DNA of 64,000 nt from Escherichia sp. E1V33 (GCF_004211955.1 NZ_RHJI01000019.1:248001-312000); one strand, 5' to 3'. Shown: positions 13,416-29,915, counted from the first letter of the stretch. Notes: a model not told the origin generated them from the sequence alone. Numbers and translations: made by a program.

Positions 13416-13493
13416 TTCCGTCTCCTGGATAAAATTGAAAAAACCTGCTGTACCGATTGTAACCTTATGGACGGATTATCAGCTAGTCCCTGT

Positions 13494-13523
13494 GTTATGG
13501 GTACGGCATCATCCTATTTCAAG
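13494..13523 (-). promoter_or_regulatory. Heat-shock (sigma-32) promoter of clpP
   Basis: Minus-strand CTTGAAA (13517-13523) and CCCATAAC (13494-13501), 15 bases apart, match the sigma-32 consensus and lie about 80-110 bases before the clpP start. The arrangement parallels the lon promoter 2 kb away. Confidence 0.85.
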
Positions 13524-13594
13524 CATAACAATCTTTTGTTGTTACGCTAACACCGAAAGAGCGTTTTCGCACGGTTCCATGCAAAATTCATGAC

Positions 13595-13626
13595 AAAAAA
13601 AAGCCCACCACCTGGCGGTGACGGGC
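13595..13626 (-). terminator. Terminator after tig
   Basis: GC-rich stem (GCCCG.TCACC paired with GGTGGTGGGC, one bulge, tetraloop GCCA) followed on the minus strand by eight T residues. It lies 35 bases after the tig stop. Confidence 0.9.
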
Positions 13627-13660
13627 CTTTGTGCGAATTTAGCGCGTTATGCTGCGTAAA

Positions 13661-15302
<1,642 letters not shown>

Positions 15303-15620
15303 TTACGCAATGCTTCCTGCTCCACGACAGGGAGGAGAGGCAAAAATGGTATCCTGCAACCCTTCCCATTCCTTGATAGTGTAAGTATGCAGAGCCAGCG
15401 CATGAACGGTAGTAGAGAGTTCCTCCGCTAAAGTACTGTAAATCATTCGATGACGATTCAGAAAACGTTCACCCGTAAAACGATCGCTGACCAGCACAAC
15501 TTTAAAATGGCTTTCAGAGCCGGCTGGGACATTGTGACGATAGCTTTCATCCACAACTTCGAGGAATACGGGTTGGAACGACGCCCTTAATTTTTCTTCT
15601 ATCCGCTCACGTATCATCAT
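15303..15620 (-). CDS. bolA: BolA, stationary-phase morphogene and iron-sulfur partner
   Basis: A 105-residue class II KH-like protein that binds monothiol glutaredoxin through a shared [2Fe-2S] cluster. It also acts as a transcription factor affecting shape and biofilm. The conserved core includes the [16 protein letters not shown] and HALALHTY segments, the latter with the cluster-ligand His. The ATG at 15620 follows a strong GGAGGAGA ribosome binding site with 6-8 bases spacing; the longer in-frame start at 15653 has none. A gearbox promoter precedes it. Confidence 0.95.
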   Translation of the reverse strand: MMIRERIEEKLRASFQPVFLEVVDESYRHNVPAGSESHFKVVLVSDRFTGERFLNRHRMIYSTLAEELSTTVHALALHTYTIKEWEGLQDTIFASPPCRGAGSIA

Positions 15621-15666
15621 GAAATATCTCCTCCGACAACGCTGAGATGTCACCCATCCCTTTAAA

Positions 15667-15696
15667 TACTAGCCGCTTTTACCGTTTCCATTACAG
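15667..15696 (-). promoter_or_regulatory. bolA gearbox-type promoter (bolAp1)
   Basis: Minus strand CTGTAA (15691-15696) and CGGCTAGTA (15667-15675), 15 bases apart, match the gearbox motifs (CTGCAA and CGGCnAGTA) described for growth-rate-inverse, RpoS-dependent expression of bolA. Confidence 0.8.
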
Positions 15697-15867
15697 CTTA
15701 GCAACAAATATTTAGCTTTCGTCCCAGTTTTTCTGTCAACCGTATGAAGTTTACTGATTTAATGATTAATTCACATCCTGCGCACTACTGATTCTTTTAC
15801 TCAAGGTGATTATTTCGTCAACACGATGAATTTACATGCCTTACCCACTTCCCCTCGTCGTTGGCAA

Positions 15868-15876
15868 TGTTATGAT
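15868..15876 (+). promoter_or_regulatory. Candidate extended -10 promoter of yajG
   Basis: TGTTATGAT is an extended -10 element (TGn plus TATGAT) placed 49 bases before the yajG start. No good -35 hexamer is visible, as expected for this promoter class. Confidence 0.45.
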
Positions 15877-15924
15877 GGCGAGAATTTTTACCAAACACGC
15901 TTACCAGTCTCTGAGAGCCAGAAC

Positions 15925-16503
15925 ATGTTCAAAAAAATCCTCTTCCCGTTAGTTGCTCTGTTTATGCTTGCAGGATGCGCAACACCACCAACGACGATTG
16001 ACGTTTCCCCAACAATGACGCTGCCGCAACAGGATCCAAGCCTGATGGGCGTCACCGTTAGCATTAATGGCGCCGATCAACGTACCGATCAGGCGCTGGC
16101 GAAAGTGACCCGCGATAATCAGATTGTCACCCTGACCGCCTCTCGCGATTTGCGTTTCCTGCTGCAAGAAGTGTTGGAAAAACAAATGACCGCTCGTGGT
16201 TACATGGTCGGCCCAAATGGTCCGGTGAACCTGCAAATTATTGTTAGTCAGTTATATGCGGACGTATCCCAGGGCAACGTGCGTTACAACATCGCCACTA
16301 AAGCAGATATCGCCATCATCGCCACCGCGCAGAATGGCAACAAGATGACCAAAAACTATCGTGCCAGCTACAACGTTGAAGGCGCTTTTCAGGCTTCCAA
16401 TAAAAATATCGCTGATGCGGTTAACAGTGTGCTAACCGACACCATTGCTGACATGTCTCAGGACACCAGCATCCACGAATTCATCAAGCAGAACGCGCGT
16501 TAA
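15925..16503 (+). CDS. yajG: YajG, outer-membrane-type lipoprotein
   Basis: A 192-residue predicted lipoprotein. The signal peptide ends in the lipobox LAGC with Cys18 as the lipidation site, and Ala follows at +2, so outer-membrane sorting is expected. The rest is a YajG/LptE-like soluble domain of unknown function. The start at 15925 gives a proper signal peptide, whereas the in-frame extension to 15826 would bury it. It lies 43 bases before ampG on the same strand with a stem-loop between them. Cotranscription with a muropeptide permease hints at an envelope role, which is inference. Confidence 0.93.
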   Translation: MFKKILFPLVALFMLAGCATPPTTIDVSPTMTLPQQDPSLMGVTVSINGADQRTDQALAKVTRDNQIVTLTASRDLRFLLQEVLEKQMTARGYMVGPNGPVNLQIIVSQLYADVSQGNVRYNIATKADIAIIATAQNGNKMTKNYRASYNVEGAFQASNKNIADAVNSVLTDTIADMSQDTSIHEFIKQNAR

Positions 16504-16515
16504 TTTCTGCCCTCT

Positions 16516-16535
16516 GGCCCGGCGCAAGCCGGGCC
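16516..16535 (+). other. GNRA-capped hairpin between yajG and ampG
   Basis: Perfect 8-bp stem GGCCCGGC/GCCGGGCC closed by a GCAA tetraloop, with no T run after it. Without a U tract it is probably not a full terminator. It may protect the yajG 3' end or tune ampG expression, and it lies 11 bases before the ampG start. Confidence 0.6.
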
Positions 16536-16546
16536 TGTAGACGCCC

Positions 16547-18022
16547 ATGTCCAGTCAATATTTACGTATTTTCCAACAGCCACGTTCAGCTATTTTGCTG
16601 ATCCTGGGGTTTGCTTCCGGGCTACCGCTCGCCCTGACATCCGGCACCTTACAGGCGTGGATGACGGTCGAGAATATCGATCTCAAAACCATTGGTTTCT
16701 TCTCTCTGGTCGGCCAGGCTTACGTCTTTAAATTCCTCTGGTCACCGCTGATGGACCGCTACACACCCCCGTTTTTTGGGCGGCGGCGCGGTTGGTTGCT
16801 CGCCACGCAAATCCTGTTATTAGTCGCTATTGCGGCGATGGGTTTTCTCGAACCAGGCACTCAACTCCGCTGGATGGCGGCACTGGCGGTGGTGATCGCT
16901 TTTTGTTCCGCCTCCCAGGATATCGTCTTTGATGCCTGGAAAACGGATGTGTTGCCAGCGGAAGAACGCGGCGCAGGTGCGGCAATCAGCGTGCTGGGAT
17001 ATCGCCTGGGGATGCTGGTTTCCGGCGGTCTGGCTTTATGGCTGGCGGATAAATGGCTGGGCTGGCAGGGCATGTACTGGTTGATGGCGGCGCTGCTGAT
17101 CCCCTGCATTATCGCGACGCTGCTTGCACCAGAACCAACCGACACTATTCCTGTGCCCAAAACGCTGGAACAAGCGGTTGTTGCCCCCCTGCGAGATTTC
17201 TTTGGCCGCAATAATGCCTGGCTTATTTTGCTTCTTATCGTTCTGTACAAGCTGGGCGATGCTTTCGCCATGAGCCTGACAACCACCTTTTTGATTCGCG
17301 GCGTCGGATTTGATGCCGGCGAAGTGGGTGTAGTTAACAAAACGCTCGGTCTGCTGGCGACCATCGTCGGCGCATTGTTCGGCGGAATTTTGATGCAGCG
17401 CCTGTCATTGTTCCGTGCGCTTATGATTTTCGGCATTTTACAAGGCGCGTCCAACGCAGGTTACTGGCTGCTTTCCGTGACTGATAAGCATCTCTACAGC
17501 ATGGGCGCGGCCGTCTTTTTCGAAAACCTGTGTGGAGGGATGGGTACATCGGCGTTTGTAGCGCTGTTAATGACTTTGTGTAATAAGTCATTTTCCGCCA
17601 CCCAGTTTGCTCTGCTCTCAGCGCTTTCTGCTGTAGGACGGGTTTATGTAGGACCAGTAGCTGGTTGGTTTGTTGAAGCTCACGGCTGGCCGACGTTCTA
17701 TCTATTCTCTGTTGCCGCCGCCATACCTGGACTTATTTTGCTGCTGGTCTGCAGACAGACGCTGGAGTACACGCGGGTCAATGACAACTTTATCCCACGT
17801 ACCGAGTATCCGTCAGGTTATGCCTTCGCCATGTGGACCCTTGCGGCGGGCTTCGGTCTTTTGGCCGTATGGCTATTGCTGTTAACGATGGATGCCCTGG
17901 ATTTGACCCACTTCTCCTTCCTGTCTGCTCTACTGGAAGTCGGCGTTTTAGTCGCCCTGTGCGGTGTCGTGCTTGGTGGTTTACTGGATTACCTGGCGCT
18001 ACGAAAAACGCATCTGACGTAA
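16547..18022 (+). CDS. ampG: AmpG, muropeptide permease
   Basis: A 491-residue inner-membrane transporter of the major facilitator superfamily. It imports GlcNAc-anhydroMurNAc peptides for cell-wall recycling and, in AmpC-inducible species, for beta-lactamase induction. About 14 membrane segments are visible; the first (about 14-35) contains LGFASGLPLALTSGTLQAW, a conserved AmpG signature. It is downstream of yajG in the same direction. Some substitutions relative to K-12 as I recall (for example the RTEYPSGYAF loop) are in loops. Confidence 0.97.
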   Translation: MSSQYLRIFQQPRSAILLILGFASGLPLALTSGTLQAWMTVENIDLKTIGFFSLVGQAYVFKFLWSPLMDRYTPPFFGRRRGWLLATQILLLVAIAAMGFLEPGTQLRWMAALAVVIAFCSASQDIVFDAWKTDVLPAEERGAGAAISVLGYRLGMLVSGGLALWLADKWLGWQGMYWLMAALLIPCIIATLLAPEPTDTIPVPKTLEQAVVAPLRDFFGRNNAWLILLLIVLYKLGDAFAMSLTTTFLIRGVGFDAGEVGVVNKTLGLLATIVGALFGGILMQRLSLFRALMIFGILQGASNAGYWLLSVTDKHLYSMGAAVFFENLCGGMGTSAFVALLMTLCNKSFSATQFALLSALSAVGRVYVGPVAGWFVEAHGWPTFYLFSVAAAIPGLILLLVCRQTLEYTRVNDNFIPRTEYPSGYAFAMWTLAAGFGLLAVWLLLLTMDALDLTHFSFLSALLEVGVLVALCGVVLGGLLDYLALRKTHLT

Positions 18023-18482
18023 ACTGTGAATATTATTTAGCTGTAGTAATCACCCGGCGTAATTATTACGGCTAAATAAACATCAGCATCGCTTAATAAT
18101 ATTTGTTCTTTTGTGCGGCTTAGATTTCGAAAATTATTGACGCCATTTATAGATTCTATTTTTCTTACACGATTCAGCAAATGACACTTTATTTCCCCTC
18201 ACCTTAATTGTCACTTCAATGATAATTATTTGTTAAATAATTGTTTTATTCTGTAATTGGTTATACCAATTGCCCTGCCCCACCACTTCCGCACGCCCCT
18301 TTCGTTATAACGCCCTTTTGCAACAGCTTCTTAAAACCAACTTGATATGTTTCGCAACATATGTGACCTGACAGCCAAATCCAAGTAACAGGAATTTAAT
18401 CATGTTTACAGTAATGTAACCTTCCCGTAAAATGCCCACACACTTTAAACGCCACCAGATCCCGTGGAATTGAGGTCGTTAA
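18023..18482. other. AT-rich region upstream of the cyo operon
   Basis: A 460-base gap without a plausible gene. It contains a near-palindrome around 18047-18074 (GCGTAATTATTACGG), an AT-rich central part (about 18085-18260), and the cyoA promoter close to the gene. ArcA, FNR and Fur regulate cyo in E. coli and their sites should lie here, but I cannot place them with confidence by eye. Confidence 0.6.
18405..18433 (+). promoter_or_regulatory. Sigma-70 promoter of cyoABCDE
   Basis: TTTACA (18405-18410) and TAAAAT (18428-18433) are separated by exactly 17 bases and lie about 50 bases before the cyoA start. This is the best -35/-10 pair in the gap. Confidence 0.75.
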
Positions 18483-19430
<948 letters not shown>

Positions 19431-19439
19431 AGGGGTTGA

Positions 19440-22376
<2,937 letters not shown>

Positions 22377-22387
22377 GAGCGGCGGTT

Positions 22388-23278
22388 ATGATGTTTAAGC
22401 AATACCTGCAAGTAACGAAACCAGGCATCATCTTTGGCAACCTGATCTCGGTGATTGGGGGATTCCTGTTAGCCTCAAAAGGCAGCATTGATTATCCCCT
22501 GTTTATCTACACGCTGGTTGGGGTGTCACTGGTTGTGGCGTCGGGTTGTGTGTTTAACAACTACATCGACAGGGATATCGACAGAAAGATGGAAAGGACG
22601 AAGAATCGGGTGCTGGTTAAAGGCCTGATCTCTCCTGCTGTCTCGCTGGTGTACGCCACCTTGCTGGGTATTGCTGGCTTTATGCTGCTGTGGTTTGGCG
22701 CGAATCCGCTGGCCTGCTGGCTGGGGGTGATGGGCTTTGTGGTTTATGTCGGCGTTTATAGCCTGTACATGAAACGCCACTCGGTCTACGGCACATTGAT
22801 TGGTTCGCTCTCCGGCGCAGCGCCGCCGGTGATCGGCTACTGTGCGGTAACGGGCGAGTTCGATAGCGGCGCAGCGATTCTGCTGGCTATCTTCAGCCTG
22901 TGGCAGATGCCTCACTCCTATGCCATCGCCATTTTCCGCTTTAAGGATTACCAGGCGGCAAACATTCCGGTATTGCCAGTGGTAAAAGGCATTTCGGTGG
23001 CGAAGAATCACATCACGCTGTATATCATCGCCTTTGCCGTTGCCACGCTGATGCTCTCTCTTGGCGGTTACGCTGGGTATAAATATCTGGTGGTCGCCGC
23101 GGCGGTGAGTGTCTGGTGGTTAGGTATGGCCCTGCGCGGCTATAAAGTTGCTGATGACAGAGTCTGGGCGCGCAAGCTGTTCGGCTTCTCTATCATCGCC
23201 ATCACTGCCCTCTCGGTGATGATGTCCGTTGATTTTATGGTGCCGGACTCGCATACGCTGCTGGCTGCTGTGTGGTAA
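22388..23278 (+). CDS. cyoE: CyoE, protohaem IX farnesyltransferase (haem O synthase)
   Basis: A 296-residue polytopic UbiA-family prenyltransferase. It adds the farnesyl group to haem B to make haem O for CyoB. The Asp-rich motif [18 protein letters not shown] and the later [13 protein letters not shown] segment bind the diphosphate. Start chosen at 22388 ([13 protein letters not shown]), 11 bases after cyoD; the upstream extension lies in cyoD. The substrate farnesyl diphosphate is made by IspA, encoded 6 kb away in this window. Confidence 0.97.
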   Translation: MMFKQYLQVTKPGIIFGNLISVIGGFLLASKGSIDYPLFIYTLVGVSLVVASGCVFNNYIDRDIDRKMERTKNRVLVKGLISPAVSLVYATLLGIAGFMLLWFGANPLACWLGVMGFVVYVGVYSLYMKRHSVYGTLIGSLSGAAPPVIGYCAVTGEFDSGAAILLAIFSLWQMPHSYAIAIFRFKDYQAANIPVLPVVKGISVAKNHITLYIIAFAVATLMLSLGGYAGYKYLVVAAAVSVWWLGMALRGYKVADDRVWARKLFGFSIIAITALSVMMSVDFMVPDSHTLLAAVW

Positions 23279-23293
23279 CACAACCTCTCTATT

Positions 23294-23318
23294 AAAAAGG
23301 TGCTACGGCACCTTTTTT
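23294..23318 (+). terminator. Terminator of the cyo operon
   Basis: Perfect 10-bp stem AAAAAGGTGC/GCACCTTTTT with a tetraloop, and a T run, 16 bases after the cyoE stop. Confidence 0.93.
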
Positions 23319-23426
23319 CTTAGCATTAGAATCATATCCCTCTCGAAATATTTACTAAAAAATCCGCATGTTTACCCCATTCGTTTGCCGCTTTACACTA
23401 GTCGCGAATTTAAAATAGAGGTGGTA

Positions 23427-24791
23427 ATGAACGATTATAAAATGACGCCAGCTGAGCGGCGCGCGACCTGGGGTTTAGGGACCGTATTCTCGTTGCGCAT
23501 GCTGGGCATGTTCATGGTTCTGCCGGTTCTGACCACGTACGGCATGGCTCTGCAAGGTGCCAGCGAAGCATTAATCGGTATTGCCATTGGTATTTATGGT
23601 CTGACTCAGGCCGTTTTTCAGATTCCGTTTGGCCTACTTTCCGACCGCATTGGTCGAAAACCATTAATTGTCGGCGGACTGGCAGTGTTTGCTGCCGGTA
23701 GCGTTATCGCTGCGCTCTCTGACTCCATCTGGGGAATTATTCTGGGCCGGGCGTTACAAGGCTCCGGTGCGATTGCTGCTGCCGTTATGGCGCTGCTTTC
23801 CGATCTCACGCGCGAACAAAACCGCACCAAAGCGATGGCGTTTATCGGCGTGAGTTTTGGCATTACCTTTGCCATTGCGATGGTACTTGGCCCGATCATC
23901 ACTCACAAACTTGGGCTGCACGCGCTGTTCTGGATGATCGCTATTCTGGCAACGACCGGCATTGCGTTGACCATTTGGGTTGTGCCCAACAGTAGCACTC
24001 ACGTACTTAATCGTGAGGCCGGAATGGTGAAAGGCAGTTTCAGTAAAGTGCTGGCGGAACCGCGGCTGCTGAAACTCAACTTTGGCATTATGTGTCTGCA
24101 TATTTTGCTGATGTCGACCTTTGTTGCCCTGCCCGGACAACTGGCTGATGCGGGGTTCCCGGCGGCTGAACACTGGAAGGTCTATCTGGCGACAATGCTA
24201 ATCGCCTTTGGCTCGGTCGTGCCTTTCATTATCTACGCTGAAGTTAAGCGCAAAATGAAGCAAGTCTTTGTCTTCTGCGTCGGGTTGATCGTGGTTGCGG
24301 AAATTGTGTTGTGGAACGCGCAAACGCAGTTCTGGCAACTGGTGGTCGGCGTGCAGCTTTTCTTTGTGGCGTTTAATTTGATGGAAGCCCTCCTGCCCTC
24401 ACTTATCAGTAAAGAGTCGCCAGCCGGTTACAAAGGTACGGCGATGGGTGTTTACTCCACCAGCCAGTTTCTTGGCGTGGCGATTGGCGGTTCACTGGGC
24501 GGCTGGATTGACGGCATGTTTGACGGTCAGGGCGTATTTCTCGCTGGCGCAATGCTGGCCGCAGTGTGGCTGGCAGTCGCCAGTACCATGAAAGAACCGC
24601 CGTATGTCAGCAGCTTGCGCATTGAAATCCCGGCGAACATTGCCGCAAACGAGGCGTTAAAAGTGCGTTTGCTAGAAACTGAAGGCATCAAAGAAGTGTT
24701 GATTGCAGAAGAAGAACATTCAGCTTATGTGAAAATCGACAGCAAAGTGACGAATCGCTTTGATGTTGAACAGGCAATTCGCCAGGCATAA
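23427..24791 (+). CDS. yajR: YajR, MFS transporter with a cytosolic YAM domain
   Basis: A 454-residue major facilitator superfamily transporter, probably a drug/proton antiporter. It has 12 membrane helices (about 17-385), the motif A-like GLLSDRIGRKPLIVGG between helices 2 and 3, and a C-terminal ferredoxin-like YAM domain (about 390-454, with LLETEGIKEVLIAEEEH). The ATG at 23427 follows a GAGGTGG ribosome binding site; the extension to 23229 overlaps cyoE and its terminator. Its natural substrate is not known. Confidence 0.95.
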   Translation: MNDYKMTPAERRATWGLGTVFSLRMLGMFMVLPVLTTYGMALQGASEALIGIAIGIYGLTQAVFQIPFGLLSDRIGRKPLIVGGLAVFAAGSVIAALSDSIWGIILGRALQGSGAIAAAVMALLSDLTREQNRTKAMAFIGVSFGITFAIAMVLGPIITHKLGLHALFWMIAILATTGIALTIWVVPNSSTHVLNREAGMVKGSFSKVLAEPRLLKLNFGIMCLHILLMSTFVALPGQLADAGFPAAEHWKVYLATMLIAFGSVVPFIIYAEVKRKMKQVFVFCVGLIVVAEIVLWNAQTQFWQLVVGVQLFFVAFNLMEALLPSLISKESPAGYKGTAMGVYSTSQFLGVAIGGSLGGWIDGMFDGQGVFLAGAMLAAVWLAVASTMKEPPYVSSLRIEIPANIAANEALKVRLLETEGIKEVLIAEEEHSAYVKIDSKVTNRFDVEQAIRQA

Positions 24792-24805
24792 AAGCGAGGC
24801 GAAAT

Positions 24806-24896
24806 TGCCTGCTGCGCTACGCTTATCAGGCCTACTAAGCTCCTGATTTACAAACCTTTGTAGGCCGAACCAAGCGTTCATGCCGCATCTGACATG
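24806..24896. repeat. Degenerate BIME between yajR and yajQ
   Basis: Two diverged REP units in opposite orientation (about 24806-24835, ending TTATCAGGCCTAC, and about 24860-24896, starting GTAGGCCGAA), between convergent genes. Confidence 0.65.
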
Positions 24897-24918
24897 AACA
24901 AAGCGCAGGTTGTCGCGA

Positions 24919-25410
24919 TTAATCGCGGAAGTTTTTGAACTGGAACGGCTGACCCAGATCGCCACCGCGCACCATCGCCATGACAGCCTGCAAATCATCA
25001 CGAGATTTGCCAGTCACGCGGATCTCATCGCCCTGAATTTGCGCCTGCACTTTCAGTTTGCTGTCTTTGATCATCTTGACGATTTTTTTCTGAGTGGCGC
25101 TCTCAATGCCCTGTTTCAGTTTCGCTTCCACAAACCAGGTTTTACCGCTATGAACGATATTTTCCGGTACATCCAGTGAACTGCCTTCAATGCCGCGCTT
25201 CAGCAGCTTGGCACGCAGAATATCCAGCAACTGATTGACCTGGAAGTCGGACTCGCTCAACACTTTGATGGTTTTGCTGGCGTCGTTCAGCTCAAATGAG
25301 GCTTCAACGTTACGGAAGTCAAAACGGGACTCCACTTCGCGGCTCGCGTTATCGACCGCGTTACGTGCTTCCTGAAGATCAACTTCAGAGACAATATCGA
25401 AAGATGGCAT
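24919..25410 (-). CDS. yajQ: YajQ, nucleotide-binding protein
   Basis: A 163-residue member of the YajQ (UPF0234) family with two ferredoxin-like domains. E. coli YajQ binds GTP/ATP and tRNA in vitro, and homologues in Xanthomonas and Pseudomonas bind cyclic di-GMP. The start [19 protein letters not shown] at 25410 follows GGGAGAGGAAAAG. The 56-codon upstream extension is not family-like. It is divergent from panE across 167 bases that contain a large inverted repeat. Confidence 0.95.
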
Positions 25411-25487
25411 CTTTTCCTCTCCCTTCATTTTTGATGCGAAGCATAATACCTGCAAAGTTAAATAACCAACAGTCCTGCACCAGGACG

Positions 25488-25535
25488 TATCCCTTAATTG
25501 TGCATAGTCGCAACAGCATGCACAATTAAGGGATA
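25488..25535. repeat. 18-bp perfect inverted repeat between yajQ and panE
   Basis: TATCCCTTAATTGTGCAT (25488-25505) and its exact reverse complement (25518-25535) flank a 12-base spacer. A second perfect 6-bp repeat GTCCTG/CAGGAC lies at 25472-25486. There is no T run, so it does not look like a terminator. It may be an operator for the divergent pair or a leader hairpin. Confidence 0.9.
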
Positions 25536-25577
25536 GCCTTATTGAACACCCGGAGTGGTTGCGGGTGAGGAGGAACA

Positions 25578-27042
<1,465 letters not shown>

Positions 27043-27090
27043 TGTCGGATGCGGCAAACGTCGCATCTGACCAGATGCGACGTAAAAACT
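27043..27090. repeat. REP-like palindromes between yajL and thiI
   Basis: GTCGGATGCGGCAAACGTCGCATCTGAC followed by CAGATGCGACG forms overlapping REP-like stems in the 53-base gap between these convergent genes. Confidence 0.65.
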
Positions 27091-27095
27091 ACAAA

Positions 27096-28544
27096 TTACG
27101 GGCGATATACCTTCACATTGTTAAAGCCCTGCTCGCGCAGATAGAGCGCCTGCAGACGGCTCATCACCCCACGCTCACACCACAGTAGCCAGGTTCTGTT
27201 CTGGTCGAGATCGCCAAATTTGGTGCTCAGTTTATAGAACGGCAGAGAAACCACATCAATCCCTTCGACTTTCAGTGGCTTATCTTCCTGTTCATCGACA
27301 GAACGGATATCGAGAATCACGTCGTTCGGGCCGAAGTCATTGACGGTTTCCACTTCCACCACTTCCTGCTCGGTCTGCTGGGCGATTTCGCGGATATCAA
27401 CGTTATTCGCTTCCTCAACCACTTTATCGAGAATGCTGAAGTCGAACTTCTCTTCTTCCGCTTCAATCTTCGACTTAACCGCTTTCACCGTCGGGCTTTT
27501 GGAGATAACACCGCAGTATTCCGGCATAGTACGGGCAAAGTCTTCGGTGCCAATCTGGCGAGCCAGGTTGATGATGTGCTCTTTGTCGTAAGAGATCAGC
27601 GGACGCAGGATCAACGTATCGGAGACATTATCAATTAAACGCAAATTGGTCAGGGTCTGGCTGGACACCTGGCCCAGTGCTTCGCCGGTGACCAGCGCCT
27701 GTACGCCGTAACGTTCAGCCACTTTAGAAGCGGCACGTACCATCATACGTTTGAGGATAACGCCCATCTGACCGTCGTCGATTTTCTCAAGAATTTCACC
27801 GACTACCGGCTCGAAATTAATGGCGACAAAACGCACGCGGTGGGAGCTGCCAAAGCGGTTCCACAGATAATGCGCCACCTGACGCACGCCAATTTCATGC
27901 GCCGCGCCGCCAAGGTTAAAGAAGCAGTAATGCACCCGGCAGCCGCGACGCATCAACATATAGCTGGAAACACCGGAGTCGAAACCACCGGAAATGAGCG
28001 ACAATACATCTTCCTGAGTGCCGATCGGGAAACCGCCAATACCTTCGTAGCGGCCTTTAATCAGCAGGAGGCGATCGTCTTCCACTTCCAGATGAACAGT
28101 GACATCCGGGTTAGTCAGCTTCACGCGCGCGGATTCAATATGCTGATTTAAACCGCCGCCGACGTAACGTTCCACATCAATCGAGCTAAAATCATGTTTG
28201 CCACGGCGCTTCACGCGTACGCAGAAGGTTTTCCCTTCCAGTTGATCGCGATACTGAACCAACGCTTTCTCGAAAATATCGTGCATGTCAGTAAACGGCA
28301 CGTCTTCGACTTCGAGAATATGGTGGATACCCGGAATACGGGTCAGGGCGTCGCGAATAGCCAGACGCTGGTTTTCATCTTTTGCGCGAACTTCGATGTT
28401 ATCCCAGTGGCGGACGACAGCGAGCGTCTCATCATAGTGCTTTAAAACGTTACGAATGTTCCCGGTAAGGATTTTTATAAAGCGCAAGCGCACAGATTGG
28501 CTTTTGATGGTGATTTCCGGGAACAATTTAATGATAAACTTCAT
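27096..28544 (-). CDS. thiI: ThiI, tRNA 4-thiouridine synthase and thiazole sulfur carrier
   Basis: A 482-residue enzyme that adenylates and thiolates U8 of tRNA and passes sulfur to ThiS for thiamine. Order: ferredoxin-like and THUMP domains (1-165), PP-loop ATPase with SGGFDSG (about 184), and a C-terminal rhodanese domain (about 385-482) with the persulfide Cys456 in WCERG. A second conserved Cys lies in [12 protein letters not shown] (about 344). The rhodanese extension is the form needed for thiazole synthesis. It is divergent from xseB. Confidence 0.97.
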   Translation of the reverse strand: MKFIIKLFPEITIKSQSVRLRFIKILTGNIRNVLKHYDETLAVVRHWDNIEVRAKDENQRLAIRDALTRIPGIHHILEVEDVPFTDMHDIFEKALVQYRDQLEGKTFCVRVKRRGKHDFSSIDVERYVGGGLNQHIESARVKLTNPDVTVHLEVEDDRLLLIKGRYEGIGGFPIGTQEDVLSLISGGFDSGVSSYMLMRRGCRVHYCFFNLGGAAHEIGVRQVAHYLWNRFGSSHRVRFVAINFEPVVGEILEKIDDGQMGVILKRMMVRAASKVAERYGVQALVTGEALGQVSSQTLTNLRLIDNVSDTLILRPLISYDKEHIINLARQIGTEDFARTMPEYCGVISKSPTVKAVKSKIEAEEEKFDFSILDKVVEEANNVDIREIAQQTEQEVVEVETVNDFGPNDVILDIRSVDEQEDKPLKVEGIDVVSLPFYKLSTKFGDLDQNRTWLLWCERGVMSRLQALYLREQGFNNVKVYRP

Positions 28545-28749
28545 GGCGGCAATGGTTCGTTGGCAAGCCTTAAGCGACTTGTATAGGGAAAAATACAGCA
28601 GCCCACACCTGCGGCTGCATCCAGGCGCGGAAGTATACCACTAACATCGCTTTGCTGCGCACATCACCTTACCATTGCGCGTTATTTGCTATTTGCCCTG
28701 AGTCCGTTACCATGACGGGGCGAAAAATATTGAGAGTCAGACATTCATT

Positions 28750-28992
28750 ATGCCGAAGAAAAATGAGGCGCCCACCAGCTTTGAAAAGGCGCTGAGCGAG
28801 CTGGAACAGATTGTAACCCGTCTGGAAAGTGGCGACCTGCCGCTGGAAGAGGCGCTGAACGAGTTCGAACGTGGCGTGCAGCTGGCACGTCAGGGGCAGG
28901 CTAAATTACAACAAGCCGAACAGCGCGTACAAATTCTGCTGTCTGACAACGAAGACGCCTCTCTAACCCCTTTTACACCGGACAATGAGTAA
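28750..28992 (+). CDS. xseB: XseB, exonuclease VII small subunit
   Basis: An 80-residue acidic helical subunit. Several copies wrap the large subunit XseA (encoded elsewhere) to form the single-strand exonuclease VII. The conserved core [26 protein letters not shown] is intact. It is the first gene of xseB-ispA-dxs-yajO; its stop overlaps the ispA ATG by one base (TAATG). Confidence 0.96.
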   Translation: MPKKNEAPTSFEKALSELEQIVTRLESGDLPLEEALNEFERGVQLARQGQAKLQQAEQRVQILLSDNEDASLTPFTPDNE

Positions 28993-29891
28993 TGGACTTC
29001 CCGCAGCAACTCGAAGCCTGCGTTAAGCAGGCCAACCAGGCGCTGAGCCGTTTTATCGCCCCACTGCCCTTTCAGAACACTCCCGTGGTCGAAACCATGC
29101 AGTATGGCGCATTATTAGGTGGTAAGCGCCTGCGACCTTTCCTGGTTTATGCCACCGGTCATATGTTCGGCGTTAGCACAAACACGCTGGACGCACCCGC
29201 TGCCGCCGTAGAGTGTATCCACGCTTACTCATTAATTCATGATGATTTACCGGCGATGGATGATGACGATCTGCGTCGCGGCTTGCCGACCTGCCATGTG
29301 AAATTTGGCGAAGCGAACGCGATTCTCGCTGGCGACGCTTTACAAACGCTGGCGTTCTCGATTTTAAGCGATGCTGATATGCCAGAAGTGTCGGATCGCG
29401 ACAGAATTTCGATGATTTCTGAACTGGCGAGCGCCAGCGGTATTGCCGGAATGTGTGGTGGTCAGGCGTTGGATTTAGACGCGGAAGGCAAACACGTACC
29501 TCTGGACGCGCTTGAGCGTATTCATCGTCATAAAACCGGCGCATTGATTCGCGCCGCCGTTCGCCTTGGTGCATTAAGCGCCGGAGATAAAGGGCGTCGT
29601 GCTCTGCCAGTACTCGACAAGTACGCAGAGAGCATCGGCCTTGCCTTCCAGGTTCAGGATGACATCCTGGATGTGGTGGGAGATACTGCAACGTTGGGAA
29701 AACGCCAGGGTGCCGACCAGCAACTTGGTAAAAGTACCTACCCTGCACTTCTGGGTCTTGAGCAAGCCCGGAAGAAAGCCCGGGATCTGATCGACGATGC
29801 CCGCCAGTCGCTGAAACAACTGGCTGAACAATCACTCGATACCTCGGCACTGGAAGCGCTAGCGGACTACATCATCCAGCGTAATAAATAA
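28992..29891 (+). CDS. ispA: IspA, farnesyl diphosphate synthase
   Basis: A 299-residue cytosolic all-alpha prenyltransferase that condenses IPP with DMAPP and then GPP to make farnesyl diphosphate. The first Asp-rich motif DDLPAMDDDDLRRG (about residues 84-97) and the second, DDILD (about 223-227), bind Mg-diphosphate. The product supports quinones, undecaprenyl phosphate and haem O. It is translationally coupled to xseB and lies 24 bases before dxs. Confidence 0.98.
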   Translation: MDFPQQLEACVKQANQALSRFIAPLPFQNTPVVETMQYGALLGGKRLRPFLVYATGHMFGVSTNTLDAPAAAVECIHAYSLIHDDLPAMDDDDLRRGLPTCHVKFGEANAILAGDALQTLAFSILSDADMPEVSDRDRISMISELASASGIAGMCGGQALDLDAEGKHVPLDALERIHRHKTGALIRAAVRLGALSAGDKGRRALPVLDKYAESIGLAFQVQDDILDVVGDTATLGKRQGADQQLGKSTYPALLGLEQARKKARDLIDDARQSLKQLAEQSLDTSALEALADYIIQRNK

Positions 29892-29915
29892 ACAATAAGT
29901 ATTAATAGGCCCCTG

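Larger units (their letters stand above)
15621..15924. other. Divergent bolA-yajG promoter region
   Basis: A 304-base gap between the divergent genes bolA and yajG. It holds the bolA gearbox promoter near 15667-15696 and an extended -10 box for yajG near 15868-15876. The middle (about 15700-15860) is AT-rich, with nothing else I can name. Confidence 0.6.
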
